Shown here in pieces: positions 33,932-44,057 of a DNA stretch of 64,000 bases. The notes under the pieces were generated by a model. The model did not search any database. It was not told the origin of the DNA and saw only the letters and a list, made by a program, of their open reading frames with translations. This DNA is from Calocera cornea HHB12733. Its lineage: Eukaryota; Basidiomycota; Dacrymycetes; Dacrymycetales; Dacrymycetaceae. Position numbers and translations under genes: made by a program. The stretch spans positions 108,797-172,796 of the forward strand of contig KV423972.1 in NCBI GenBank assembly GCA_001632435.1, written 5' to 3'. Each line of letters opens with the position of its first letter. Position 1 is the first letter of the stretch.

Positions 33932-35278
33932 ATGGCGAATGTTCAGTCAGCAGCTGAAGAAGCTGTATCGTGCTACATCGACCGTCTGCCGTTCGAGCTG
34001 CTATCGAAGATTTTCGTCATGTGCACGGCCGAGTCCAGCTTGCAAAAGAGCACTAGCATGCGCGACCATCTGGACCATACTTCCACTGTCGTCATCTCGT
34101 CTGTGAGCAGACGTTGGCGCTGCATTGCTGTTGCAACGGGTCGTCTCTGGACCAATATACGAATTGTTGGACAAAATACTTTGCACAGTGCGCGAACTTG
34201 GATCACACGCACTGGATCTTACGAGCTTCATGTGGAATGCGCCCTGTCGGAGTGGGACCTTGTCGTGGATGCTGTTGATGCTTTGAAGCCGTCCTTCGAT
34301 ACGATCGTCGCCCTGAATATCGATATGCTTCGGGACGACAACTACGTCCACGGCTGTCAAGACTGCCTCAAGTTCAGCCTGTTCCCCCAGCTGTCGTTGG
34401 GGCCGAACCGCCTCCGGCGACTGCAGTTTCAAAACGCCAAATTCCCTAGTGCCTCAGCATTACGTGCTTTCCTCGCAACCTGCAAAGCGCTAAAACACCT
34501 AGATATATCTTCCTGCAGTTCCCGCGAGAGCTGGATGTCGGGTATAGAGTCCCTTGGCTCCCGACTCGAATGGTTTGCGATGGACGAACTCGTGGAGCTT
34601 GCCCTTCCTGTCGCCCCGCTTGCCGAAAGGATTCGTCGCTACCTTATCGCTCCCCACTTGGCGCGTGTTTCTCTCTTCTTTGATTGTCAACAAAAGCCAG
34701 CGAGCAACACATTACTCATCAACGAGTCTAGCGACGGGGACAAACCGAAAGGCTGTCACCGTATCGACGAATTGTTACTTCTCGTCCCCGAGGTGGAGGA
34801 GTTGACCTTCATATTCGCTGCTAAATCTTCATGCTTGGACGAAAACTGGCTCTTTTCCCATCTCACTGACACGTTTCTGGATTATCCTCTGCCGACAGCC
34901 TCATTCGTATCGGATGAAGATTGGTGGCCCCAACCCGCAACTGTACTACCGAGATTGCACACCCTGCGTCTTCTGAACGTTCCCACCCGCCTCGATATAC
35001 GAAACCTCTTGATCGACGACATCCCGATTCCGCTTGCCCACGAGGGTCTGTCTGTCGACGATGTAGCCACATCACACGCCGCGTTTGTGTTGATCGTATT
35101 CCATGATGGGAAGACTGTGCGGCTCCCCCGGCCACTTTCCGCGCTCCGGAATGTCGAAGTCGTTGGATACCGCAAGCCGTCGAAATGGTCTCAGGGCGTG
35201 GCGGCATTGGAGGCAACAGGGATTAAAGTGACAGGCACGTTTGGAGGTCAGCCCCTTACTGGGCCCCATTGGTGCTGA
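33932..35278 (+). CDS. F-box protein of the CYIDRLP family (intact copy D)
   Basis: Single exon, 448 residues from MANVQSAAEEA; the frame is open further upstream but without family sequence. The F-box is at residues about 12-70: CYIDRLPFELLSKIFVMC, then VVISSVSRRWRCIAVATGRL and WTNIRIVGQNTLHSAR. A leucine-rich region follows (LRRLQFQNAKFPSASALRAF, KHLDISSCSSRESW). The end carries LRNVEVVGYRKPSKWSQGVA and a TGTFGG-type tail, the same layout as copy A. Putative SCF substrate receptor. It is the closest intact relative of the pseudogene at 39776-41060, matching it at TGRLWTNIRI and RESWM. Confidence 0.85.
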   Translation: MANVQSAAEEAVSCYIDRLPFELLSKIFVMCTAESSLQKSTSMRDHLDHTSTVVISSVSRRWRCIAVATGRLWTNIRIVGQNTLHSARTWITRTGSYELHVECALSEWDLVVDAVDALKPSFDTIVALNIDMLRDDNYVHGCQDCLKFSLFPQLSLGPNRLRRLQFQNAKFPSASALRAFLATCKALKHLDISSCSSRESWMSGIESLGSRLEWFAMDELVELALPVAPLAERIRRYLIAPHLARVSLFFDCQQKPASNTLLINESSDGDKPKGCHRIDELLLLVPEVEELTFIFAAKSSCLDENWLFSHLTDTFLDYPLPTASFVSDEDWWPQPATVLPRLHTLRLLNVPTRLDIRNLLIDDIPIPLAHEGLSVDDVATSHAAFVLIVFHDGKTVRLPRPLSALRNVEVVGYRKPSKWSQGVAALEATGIKVTGTFGGQPLTGPHWC

Positions 35279-35557
35279 TAGCTACACGACATGCCTGGAA
35301 GTTCATGCTGAGGGGTGATGGTGGAGATGACTCCGTCAAGGTGGCCAGCCGTCCATAAATGTATACATGACAGACCATTCCAATGAATCCAAAGTCATTT
35401 ATGTAACATAGCCCCGGACAAGCCCACTACGTATTAACCTGGGCACCTCGTGGCCGGGGCAGGAAGAGTTGCCTTGCAGGACCACACCGATGGAATACGT
35501 AGCTACACAAAGAGAAATGCGGGGAACCCATTATAGATAATACAATCATGCCAGCGC

Positions 35558-37810
35558 TCAGCCTCTCCAGACCCTCTGTGCCCCCCCGCCCAGCACGCTC
35601 TTCCTCCGCCCGCCCATCCCGCCTCCTCCCACCAAATGACTCGCACTGAGCCGCATGCTGTCCCGCCCCGCTCCTGCCTGCGGGCCCACGCTCTCCCGCG
35701 CCGGGGGGCGGAGGGTGCTGTCCCTGCTCGCTCGCAGGCTCTGCCGGGGAAGCGGGGTAGAGGGCGCAAATGAGGGGAGGGGAAGGGGCGGGGCGTTCTC
35801 CTTCTCTCCTCTCGCGCGCTCCTTGCCCTTCTCACCCAGGCTGGCGACGGAAAGCGTCAGCCGCTCACTCGCAGCCGACGAGCTGGACGCCGCGAACGTC
35901 GTGACGGCCTTGAGCGGGCTGCCCACCGCCGGCTTCCAGTCCGCCGCAGCGCGCATGGCGCTCTTCCGGGGGAACACGGCGGGCCGCTTCCCCTTCCCGT
36001 GCGCGTGCGCGCCGCTGAGCGAGGAGCGTTTCCCCGCTGCGGGGGATTGGGAGCGGCGTTTGCGCCTGTGGCGCGGGGCGGGGGACGGGGTGCGCAGCTG
36101 TGGTTCGGGCAGGACATCCTCATCGTCGGATATCGAAGCACGGATGATGGCCACCGCTGGTGTCGAGCTCGGCAGCATCCCAGTGGGCGTCGGCGGCAGG
36201 TCATCGAGCAGCGCCCTGAGTGCGGCTTTCCGTCGCTCCTCGTCAAGCTGTGCGCGCTGGCGCTGCAGCTCCGCGCGTTCTTTGCCCAGCTCAACGGCGG
36301 CTGTGGTGAGCTGCGCACGCTCTTGCTCGATTGCGAGCGCTTGCGCGTCGAGCGCCGCTTTCTTGGACACTTGGGGGGAGTCGCTGTACAGCATCGTCAG
36401 CACTGAAGGTACCGCGTCCGAGGCAAGCCAACAAAAAAGGGGGGATAGAAAGCCATCCAAGTGAGGAATAGAAGCGCAACAGGAAGGCAGACAATGGAAT
36501 AGAAGGAGGCTCTAAACGTGAAAGCAAAGTAAACTAAACTCACAGCCCAACATCCGACCCCCGCCCCCTCGTAGCCTGCATAGCATACATCTCCATCATC
36601 TTCTGGCCCCTCTCCTCCCTCCCGCGGGCCTGGGAGAGCTCCTCCTCCAGCCTCCGCACGTTCCCGGCCAGCCGCTGCACTTCGTCTTTAGCTATGGCCA
36701 GCTCGCTGTCTTCTGGGGCTGGGTCGTTGCCTGCCGCTGTGCTGCCACTGGTGCTGGGGTTGGCGAGCTTCTCCCTGAGCCGAGCGCACAGCTCGAGCAG
36801 CTTCGTCCTCGCGTTCTCCGCCTGCCAGTCCGCCCCCTCCCCGAGCATCATCCCCGGTGTGAAGAGCGCGCTGCCCAGCATGGGCGCGGCGCCCGGAACC
36901 GCGAGCGACTGGAGCGCGTTGGCAGCGGTGAGCAGGGCCGAGCGCAGCGCGTCGTTCTCCTCTACGAGGCGGGCACGGGAGTCCTCGGTCTCGCGCAGCT
37001 GGGTTTCGAGCAGGGCGTCGGTCTGCCTATCCGTCAGCCAAACCTACCGCAAAGCGCGGAGGGACGAAGCACGTACGGGGAGAGAGACAGTAGAGGCAGA
37101 CAAAACGCCCTGCAGCCTCAGTCCGCTGCCCAGTGCGCCCAGGCGCGCCTGCTCGCTAGCAACGCGCGCGAGCCGCTCGCCCATCCGCTCTGCCTCCTTC
37201 TCGCGCTTGCGCAGCTCGGCCTGGGCGTGCGCGCGCGCGGTCTGGAGGGAGGACTGGGCGCGCTGCAGCTGGGTCGTCGTCTGCTTGTGCGAGGTGTGCT
37301 CGAGGGAGAGTGTTTTCGCCAGTGCGCTGGAGAGGGAAGAAGCACGGGGTCAGCACAGCGAAGCAGGAGCTGCAAGGGGAAGGGGGCGCACCTCATCCGT
37401 GCCCTCAGCGCCTCCCTCTCCCTCTCGGCCCTCTCCCTCCCCTCCTGCTCCTCGCGCGCAACGCCCTTCCACCTCGCGCCCTCCCACTCCCCGCGTCTCA
37501 TCTCCGCGCCGGCCTCCTCAAGCCGCTCCATATCCTCCACCCGCTGCTGGAGCATCCCCATGAGGCATTTCTGGAGCTCATGCTGTTCGTCCGCCGGCAG
37601 CTGGGCGAGGGCCGAGGAATGGGAGAGCAGGGAGGAGGGCGGGAGGAAGCCGTGTGACTGGAGTTGAGTGGTCAGGAAGGAGAGGGAGGAGGTGTAGTCT
37701 GCGTTGGAGGTCGCGGAGGTGCTGGCGGAGGCGGTGGATGTTGATGCGGGGGAGGAGGCGGGCGGGGAGAGGAAGCGCACGCGCCCCGGTGTGGGGGGGA
37801 TGGCGGTCAT
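35558..37810 (-). CDS. Coiled-coil protein, Adip (SSX2IP/Msd1)-like
   Basis: Exons 37810-37392, 37326-37077, 37022-36544 and 36383-35558, 657 residues. The order is: MTAIPPTPGRVRFLSPPA, a Ser/Thr linker, then SSLSFLTTQLQSHGFLPPSS and long charged coiled coils (about 75-400) including KCLMGMLQQRVEDMERLEEA, RWKGVAREEQEGRERAERER and KREKEAERMGERLARVASEQ. The C-terminal 200 residues are basic and Ser-rich (RHRRKRRSQSPAAGKRSS). The N-terminal helix plus coiled coil resembles the Adip domain of SSX2IP and fission yeast Msd1, which anchor microtubules at the spindle pole or centrosome. The resemblance is by layout and motif feel, not a verified match, so another coiled-coil family remains possible. 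All splice junctions keep frame. Confidence 0.6.
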
Positions 37811-38430
37811 CGTGTTGTATCGTAGTCCGCTGTTGAAAGCCGATGTCGATGTCGGCAAAGGTGGAGCTGCCAAAGATACCAGACGGCGGTCTCGCCCAAA
37901 TGGTCGTCGAGCACCAAATAGCGCGCCCTCCCCCGACGCGTCCCCGACTCGATCACGTGCTCCCCCGCGCAACCAGGCTCCGAATGCCTCCGCTGTGTGG
38001 CACTGCCCGAGGGGTTAAGCTCCCTGTCCGTGGTCAGGGCCGTCCTCGCTGATTGGGCAGGAATGTGAAGAGTCGCGTCGTCCGCGCGCGTCGCGCGATC
38101 GGGAAGCGCGGCAGGGACAGCGACTGAATCGCGGGAGATGCAGAGCGGTGCTTGGTGTGAGCAAACTCGCCTTTTCTCTGGCCCTTGTCGTCTCCTTCCC
38201 TGGCCGTCCCTTGCTGTCCCCACCCACCCCCGTCTCCCTCTCTCTCCCGCCCAGCCTCACCGCTCTCTCTAGTCTCATTGCGGTGCTTGTCACTCCCGCC
38301 CTCACTCCTTTACCCGTCGCTCGTTTGACATCGTTTGACATCAGTCCTTCCATTCATCTCTCTCATCAGTCTACTGTCGCATTCTTGCATATTCATTCCC
38401 CACCCTCTCCCCACCACACCCCAACGAACA
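37811..38430. other. Divergent promoter region
   Basis: 620 bp between the start codons of the coiled-coil gene (minus) and the GPI-protein gene (plus). A pyrimidine-rich tract at about 38200-38275 precedes the plus-strand gene. No TATA element stands out. Confidence 0.45.
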
Positions 38431-39372
38431 ATGCATCCCATCGCCCTCCTCGCCCTCCTCCCCGCGGCCGCCCTCGCCATCATCGTCCCCACGACGCCGG
38501 ACAGCTCGGGCATCTACCCCTCGGGCACCAACTGCCCCATCGCCTGGACTGCAGACCCAGACGGCATCTGGGACAGCTTCATGATCGAGCTCATGACGGG
38601 GCCCAACTTGCCTATGGTCTCCCTCGAGGGTGCGTCCCCTTTCCTTCTCGCTGCTTTCCCATGCTCCACATGTATGCTGGTGCTGACCCGGGTTCGGCGT
38701 ACAGTGGTTGCAACGGGCCTGGACGGTACCACCGGCGGGCTGACCTCTTTCTCCTACCCTTGCCCGACGGTCGACATCAACGCCCCGATCTACTTCTACC
38801 AGTTCACCCAGCCCGGCTACTCGAATATCACGTGGACGACGCGCTTCACCGTCCGTCGTCTTCCGTCTTGCACTCTCCCCTACAGCCGGTCTGATTTTTT
38901 GTTTTGTTTTGCGCAGATCGCCAGCTCGACGGGAGCCACCGTCGCCGCCCCGGAGGACGCGGACAGCGTGACGCCCGCGCCCTGGGGCACTGGCCATCTC
39001 ACGGGAGCGAGTGCAGCGAGCGCGACCTCCATCGGTGCGCTCCCCGCGGGCGCCGGCTCCGGATCCAGCACGACCCCTCTCGGCGTGGCGGGTGCGTCCA
39101 CCACGCCCAGCACGACGCCCATCGCGCAGGGCAACGGGGGCGCGGCGGGCGGAGCGGCAGGTACGACCGCAGCGGGGAATGGCACTCCCCCCGGTGCTGC
39201 TGGTGGGGCGAGCACCACGGGCACGGGCACGTTCACGCCCTACTCGCCGGGGGAGAGCGCCCCTGCCTCGAGCGGGAGCGCGAAGAGCGCTGCGAGGGCG
39301 GAGCTGGTCCTGGGGTGGAGCGACTGGGCGCTCATCGCCGCCGCGGGTTGGGTCGGCGTGCTGATGATGTGA
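38431..39372 (+). CDS. GPI-anchored Ser/Thr-rich cell-surface protein (Kre9/Knh1-like N-domain)
   Basis: Exons 38431-38629, 38705-38850 and 38917-39372, 266 residues. A signal peptide (about 1-16, MHPIALLALLPAAALA) is followed by an Ig-like domain (about 17-115) of the Ser/Thr-rich GPI-anchored family: TTPDSSGIYPSGTNCPIAW, DSFMIELMTGPNLPMV, VVATGLDGTT, FYQFTQPGYSNITWTTRFT. The rest is a Thr/Ser/Gly/Ala stalk likely O-glycosylated. The end has small residues (SSGSAKSAARAE) before a hydrophobic tail (SDWALIAAAGWVGVLMM), the classic GPI signal. The protein should sit in the plasma membrane or cell wall; role unknown. A 487-residue opposite-strand ORF across this locus is a GC-rich shadow. Confidence 0.82.
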   Translation: MHPIALLALLPAAALAIIVPTTPDSSGIYPSGTNCPIAWTADPDGIWDSFMIELMTGPNLPMVSLEGASPFLLAAFPCSTCMLVLTRVRRTVVATGLDGTTGGLTSFSYPCPTVDINAPIYFYQFTQPGYSNITWTTRFTVRRLPSCTLPYSRSDFLFCFAQIASSTGATVAAPEDADSVTPAPWGTGHLTGASAASATSIGALPAGAGSGSSTTPLGVAGASTTPSTTPIAQGNGGAAGGAAGTTAAGNGTPPGAAGGASTTGTGTFTPYSPGESAPASSGSAKSAARAELVLGWSDWALIAAAGWVGVLMM

Positions 39373-39775
39373 TCGGCTATTCCCAAAGCCCGATTTCTGC
39401 CCTGGGTGGATGTGGATGGCGCGAGGACGGCGGACCGGAGGAAGAGGGGTTATCGTAGTTATGCTATTTGCGCCTGGAGGGGAGCTTATTCGTGCACCGT
39501 TATTTGGTGCGAACACGGGAGGATGTATGCGCTGCTGCTGCTGCTTGTTGCGGCTTGCGGTGCGAGGACATGGACTACAGTAGGCATGGAATGCGATTCT
39601 TGTGGTCCTACAGTACAGAACGCTTTGAAAGGGAAGCGCACTTGCACAGAGGTTCCGCTGCCCGATGCATACAGTAGTACTGACGGCTATGCTTCCCCCG
39701 CATCCAGCTAAGATGACCGTCCCCTGCTCCGCATTCTGCTCCGTCCGCGGGTGCCGCCTGCGGTACCTCATCAGC
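39373..39775. other. Intergenic, no gene seen
   Basis: 403 bp between the GPI-protein stop codon and the F-box pseudogene; no supported ORF. Confidence 0.45.
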
Positions 39776-41060
39776 TCAGCACTCTGCCCGGCCATGCACA
39801 CTATCGTCAACAGTGCTCTGCACTGGTACGGCACACCTCGCTGTCACGCCTGTCCGTTGCTGCCTCAGTGCCGCGGCTATCTGAGACCAGGAGGCCGGTT
39901 CGACGGAGTCAGTGACCTCGACGTGTTGCAGTGCTATCGTGCGCCTCGCTGCGCACGTCTGTGCCTCCTCGTCTGCCAACAGAGGGTGCATATCGAGAGT
40001 CTCCCGGATGTTGTGGAGGCGTACCCGTGCGCAGTTTAGGCAGCACCGCGCAGGGCCGGCACCTCCACTCGTCTTCTGGTATATACGAATCCGTCGGAAG
40101 GGGATAGTCGACATACGGCCATCTGAAATACACGATCCAGGTCGGATTTCGATGCAGTCCTTTGGAGTGAGCGGACACAAGGGTCAAGACCTCCGTTTCG
40201 GGAACGAGCGCAAGCAAAGTGGGAATTCCAGACTCGCCATGAAGGTCGGCGGAAAGCCACTCAGACTCGGTTATGTGGAGTGTGTTGTACCCAGAGGATT
40301 GGTGCTGATGACTCGGAGACAGAGACACGTGCTTCAAGCGAGGGCAGACTATGTATCGTCGAATGCGTTCGGCCAACGGATGGAGCGGGAGGAAGAGCTC
40401 CTCGAGTTCGTGCATGGGAAACCATTTTACTCGGAAGTCCCGGCGCTCAACATCCGTCATCCAGCTCTCTCGGACACCGCACGACGATATGTGCAAGCGC
40501 TGTAGCGCGCTGCAGGTCGCGAGGAGCTTGTGTAGTATAGAGCTGTTGGGGAATGTGACGAGGTGGAACTGCAGCCGTCGAATGCGATTTGATTCAGGCC
40601 ACATGTGCGGCAAGAGCGGAGCGATAGGACCGTCAAAGCCACGCGGACACCTATTATCCCACAGCATATCGACCTTCATGGTGACAACTCGATGGAAGGA
40701 TGGCAACAAGACCTCAACAGCGTCAACAATGTCGACCCAGTAAGCCATAGCACATTCGACATGAAGGTCGTATGGTTGACTACGTGCAATCCACATTTGC
40801 GCGCCCTGCACCGTGTTCGGTCCGGTGATTCGTATGTTCGTCCAGAGACGGCCCGTGACAAGGACGACGTTCCGCCAATGTTCGCACACAGAGCAACTGA
40901 CGACCTCGACGGTTGAGTCCAGATGGTTGCCCGTTCAATTCCCGTCTTGGAAATTGCTCTCATCCGCGCACATAATGAAGATCGTCGAGAGGACTCCGAC
41001 CGGCAGGCGCCCGATGTAGCATGGTACAGATTCTGGACCTGTTGTTCTGGTGCCTGTCAT
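39776..41060 (-). pseudogene. F-box protein copy E with in-frame TGA and frameshift
   Basis: From an ATG at 41060 the frame gives TGPESVPCYIGRLPVGVLS and TIFIMCADESNFQDGN, then TGA at 40937-40935. It continues in the same frame through VCEHWRNVVLVTGRLWTNIR, LRR-like sequence and SSCGVRESWMTDVE, parallel to intact copy D. Near 40040 homology shifts frame (LHNIRETLDMHPLLADEEA, then LQHVEVTDSVEPASWSQIAA) and ends at 39776. Copy D has RNVEVVGYRKPSKWSQ at that place. One nonsense codon inside the F-box and one frameshift mark this as a pseudogene. Confidence 0.75.
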
Positions 41061-41079
41061 GGACCTGGTGACGATTGGA

Positions 41080-41654
41080 GGAACAGAAAGCAAACGAGAA
41101 CATACTTTAATGCCTTCCCTACACGGCGCTGGCCTTGTTGACGAACACTTTGCAACGAAAGAAGTGGACGGGTACAGCGTTATCGTCTACGAATGTCCAC
41201 CGCACGATACCCACAAATGCGACGTAGGACTCCCCTCCTCCTTGGTCTCAGTCTTCTCATGTTCCCCGAGATACAAGACCTCATAATCACGGCAAATTGC
41301 CATGCCATATCCCTTCAAGCCAACCATCTAGCACGAGTTATGGGCGAGTACGGGGCATTCGGCCCTCCCTTCGAACAGACAACACCCACGTACTGGAAAC
41401 CTGTCTTCCTCCTACTGAATCTACGGCACCTACGTCTCCAGAAGTGTCTTATACAAGACCTGGGCCCCCTTTCTCAGCGGTTCGAGCAGGGTGAAGATAT
41501 CGAGCGTCCTGTTCGGCTGGATCTGATTGAGGTGACGGGGAGACGGCCCCATACGCAATGGGACGAGTGGACGGCTAGGTTCGCCGAGTTGGGCATGACT
41601 TTGGTTGGGACATTCGGAGTAGACGAAGGGTACGTCGTCCCCACCGAAGAGTGA
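41080..41654 (+). pseudogene. 5'-truncated F-box fragment F, duplicate of copy A C-terminus
   Basis: Starting about 41108 the plus strand encodes MPSLHGAGLVDEHFATKEVDG, matching copy A (LPSLHFAALVDEHFWMKRVDG without its first base context). A frame change lies near 41250. It then reads DLIITANCHAISLQANHLAR, HLRLQKCLIQDLGPLSQRF and WDEWTARFAELGMTLVGTFG to a stop at 41652-41654. Copy A has the same blocks with about 70 per cent apparent identity by eye. The N-terminal F-box half is absent; the fragment starts within 50 bp of the start codon of copy E on the other strand. Confidence 0.75.
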
Positions 41655-42133
41655 GGATGCGTGGATGGTATCTGTAGTTTTTCCACCGTGATTGTCGGTA
41701 TTTCTGGATGAATTCTGGATTGAGGTGTAGCATGTTTGATTCCATTGTGTTGGATTGATTACTAGAAAGGTGTGAAGGGTGAATTAATTGTCTGGCCAAT
41801 TCACACCGTTTGATGCAGAGATGCCTCGATACCCCGTTTATATATGTGGTACAGACAGCCAAGTCACGGAGTACAATTCTCCCCACTGACCTTGTTTGAT
41901 CCATGAGGCCGGCGTGGGCCGGTGAGAGTCCCACTCCCGGTTTGTTCTTGGGATCATGGTTTCCGCAGCTCGCCCGTGGCCCGTCGCTACTTAGATGCCG
42001 CAGTGCTCAAAGGTCATCTCGCCGTCTGACGTGATCATGTCCGTATTCCGCACCCTCAGTATTCTCGTAGCTTGAAAGATTACCCCAAGCACATTACTAT
42101 GGACAATCGGGTCCTGTCTCGTACGTTAACACG
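41655..42133. other. Intergenic, no gene seen
   Basis: 479 bp, no supported ORF; carries the 3' flank of ACR3. Confidence 0.5.
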
Positions 42134-43726
42134 TTAGGGGAGAACGATCTCGGGCTGTGGGGCCCAGTCGAGCTTCTTCCGGAGTAGGAGCGCCACGTAG
42201 GTCAACCCGAGCAGCACGGGAACTTCCACGAGCGGACCAATTCTAAAGCCGGGTCAGTACCACTCCACGCCAACGGAACGACGGTACGCACGTCGCAGCA
42301 AGTGCCTCTGGGCTCTCGGTTCCGAAGCTAGCCACGGCAACAGCAATGGCCAGCTCAAAGTTGTTGCTCCCCGCGGTGAACGCCTGCACCACCGCCTTGT
42401 CGTACCCTCCGAGCGCCTTCCCTCGACCGCTCCTTCCAAGGTAGTACAGCCCGAAGAATGTGCTGCTCCACACGATGATGAAGTAGAGGATGAGGGGGAC
42501 GAAAATGCGGAAGACCGCGCCGACGTTGGCAGCGATTTGCTGGCCTTGGGAGGCGAAGAGGACTATGACGGTGTAGAGGAGGCCGAGGAGGGCGATGGGG
42601 GAGAAGAGTCGGAAGAAGCGCGTTTGTGCGGGCGGAGGGAGAAGAGTCTTGACGAGTAGGCGGGTAAGGATGCCTGCCCCGAGTGGGATACCGAGGTAGA
42701 TTCCGACGCTGGTGGCTACGCTGCTGTAGGAGAGGACAAGCGCCGGAGAAGAGGAACCGCCGAAGATGTTGAGGAAGAGGAGGGCGTAGGGGGAGAAGAG
42801 CAACATCTGCGTTCATCAAGTAAGTGACGGCTTGAAGGAGAGATGACGAGGCGCGCCTGAAGCAAGGAGTTGACACCGACGAGGATCGCGCAATATTCCG
42901 CATCTCCGCATGCGAGCCCATTCCAAATCAGCACCATTGCTGTTCCTCGTCAGCCGCGATAAGTAACAGATATAATGCTTCGCTCACCAATGCATCTCGC
43001 CACACCCACCAAAATAACGCCCTTTCGCTGCCTCTCAAGTGCAGGCTCGGGCAGCGTCGCCCAAGCCAAGCCGAGCATTACGAATGGAGCGACGATCCAG
43101 TTCAGCACAATAGATATCGCGATGTGCAGCCAGATCTGACGTTTGCGGAACAGGGTAGGAAGGGTCTCGTACGAGATTTTAGTGAGAACGGGCCACATCA
43201 TGAGCAGGAGGCCGACGAGGATAGCTGGTGAGGTGGTCAGTAAGATCAATAGTGGAAGAAGACTGGGGACATACGAATCGAAACCCCTTTCCACTGCGCC
43301 CCTCCAAAGGCTCGGTGAATGTCGTCCTCCTAGGAAATGGGTCAGATTTTGATATTAAATCAACATGTCATCTCATGACATGTGCTTACCCGATACACTC
43401 CTAACAATACGCCCATTACCATAGCCAATAGGATGAACACTGCGAGGTACCTATCTAGGAACCCCAAGCTCTTGAACAGTGCTGCAGAACACCAGCTCCT
43501 TCAGCATCGCTATCTTACCGCACAATAGAACACCCTTACACTTCATGTCCACCTTCCCATCTGCCTGTGACGTAGGGAGCAGGCCCGGCTCGGGCTCCAT
43601 GGACGCGAGTCCGTCGCAGAAGTCGCACTGTCGGCAGGACGGACGCATGAGGTACGGCACGTCAGGGGACTCCACGGCGGACATCTCCACTGGATTCTCC
43701 TTTGACAAACTGGGTTGACATGGCAT
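42134..43726 (-). CDS. ACR3: Arsenite efflux transporter ACR3
   Basis: Exons 43726-43519, 43481-43390, 43329-43275, 43224-42988, 42939-42857, 42806-42292 and 42242-42134, 432 residues. ACR3 exports As(III) across the plasma membrane, driven by membrane potential or proton gradient. Family blocks are clear: FKSLGFLDRYLAVFILLAM, VSIPILVGLLLMMWPVLTK, MVLIWNGLACGDAEYCAILV with the essential-type Cys of TM4, VGVNSLLQMLLFSPYALL, GSNNFELAIAVAVASFG, IGPLVEVPVLLGLTY. Ten helices fit. The Cys-rich N-terminal 70 residues (CRQCDFCDG, MKCKGVLLCG) are longer than usual and might bind metal; that is inference. The intron 42856-42807 uses a GC donor. Confidence 0.93.
42807..42856 (-). other. Non-canonical GC-AG intron in ACR3
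   Basis: The conserved junction NSLLQ|MLLFSP requires removal of 42856-42807, which begins CAG|GCGCGC and ends CGCAG. No GT donor nearby keeps the frame. Confidence 0.7.
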
Positions 43727-44057
43727 GGCGGTGATGGTTATTGAACGAGAAGGGGATGGCAGAGAGAAGCAAGTTATGGACGGGGACGAGAGCAACTGGA
43801 TTCAGTTTGGGCAGGGCGGCCCGGACACGACAAGACCCTGACCGGAGAGGTACTCCCCACGTAATAAGCATCCCAAAGCCGTTGGCTGTCTCAGATGCCC
43901 CGCAAATGCTATGTCGAATTTGCACTGTATCTTTCAAAACTTGTACTCAGACTGCTGCCTTGCCTGTATCCCTCCTTCATTCCGCATTTAGCCAAAATCG
44001 CCCATTCCGCCCGCACTCATTGGTATTTGGTAGCATACCTACTAAGAGAATTATAGA
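43727..44057. other. Intergenic, ACR3 upstream region
   Basis: 331 bp between the ACR3 start codon and the stop codon of the DUF6533 gene on the same strand; no recognisable elements. Confidence 0.4.

Noticed and set aside
35655..36464. 269-residue plus-strand ORF
   Set aside because: Shadow of the last exon of the coiled-coil gene.
38371..39834. 487-residue minus-strand ORF
   Set aside because: It is antisense to a well-supported GPI-anchored protein gene. Its Arg/Pro/Gly-rich composition and lack of splice logic mark it as a GC-rich shadow.
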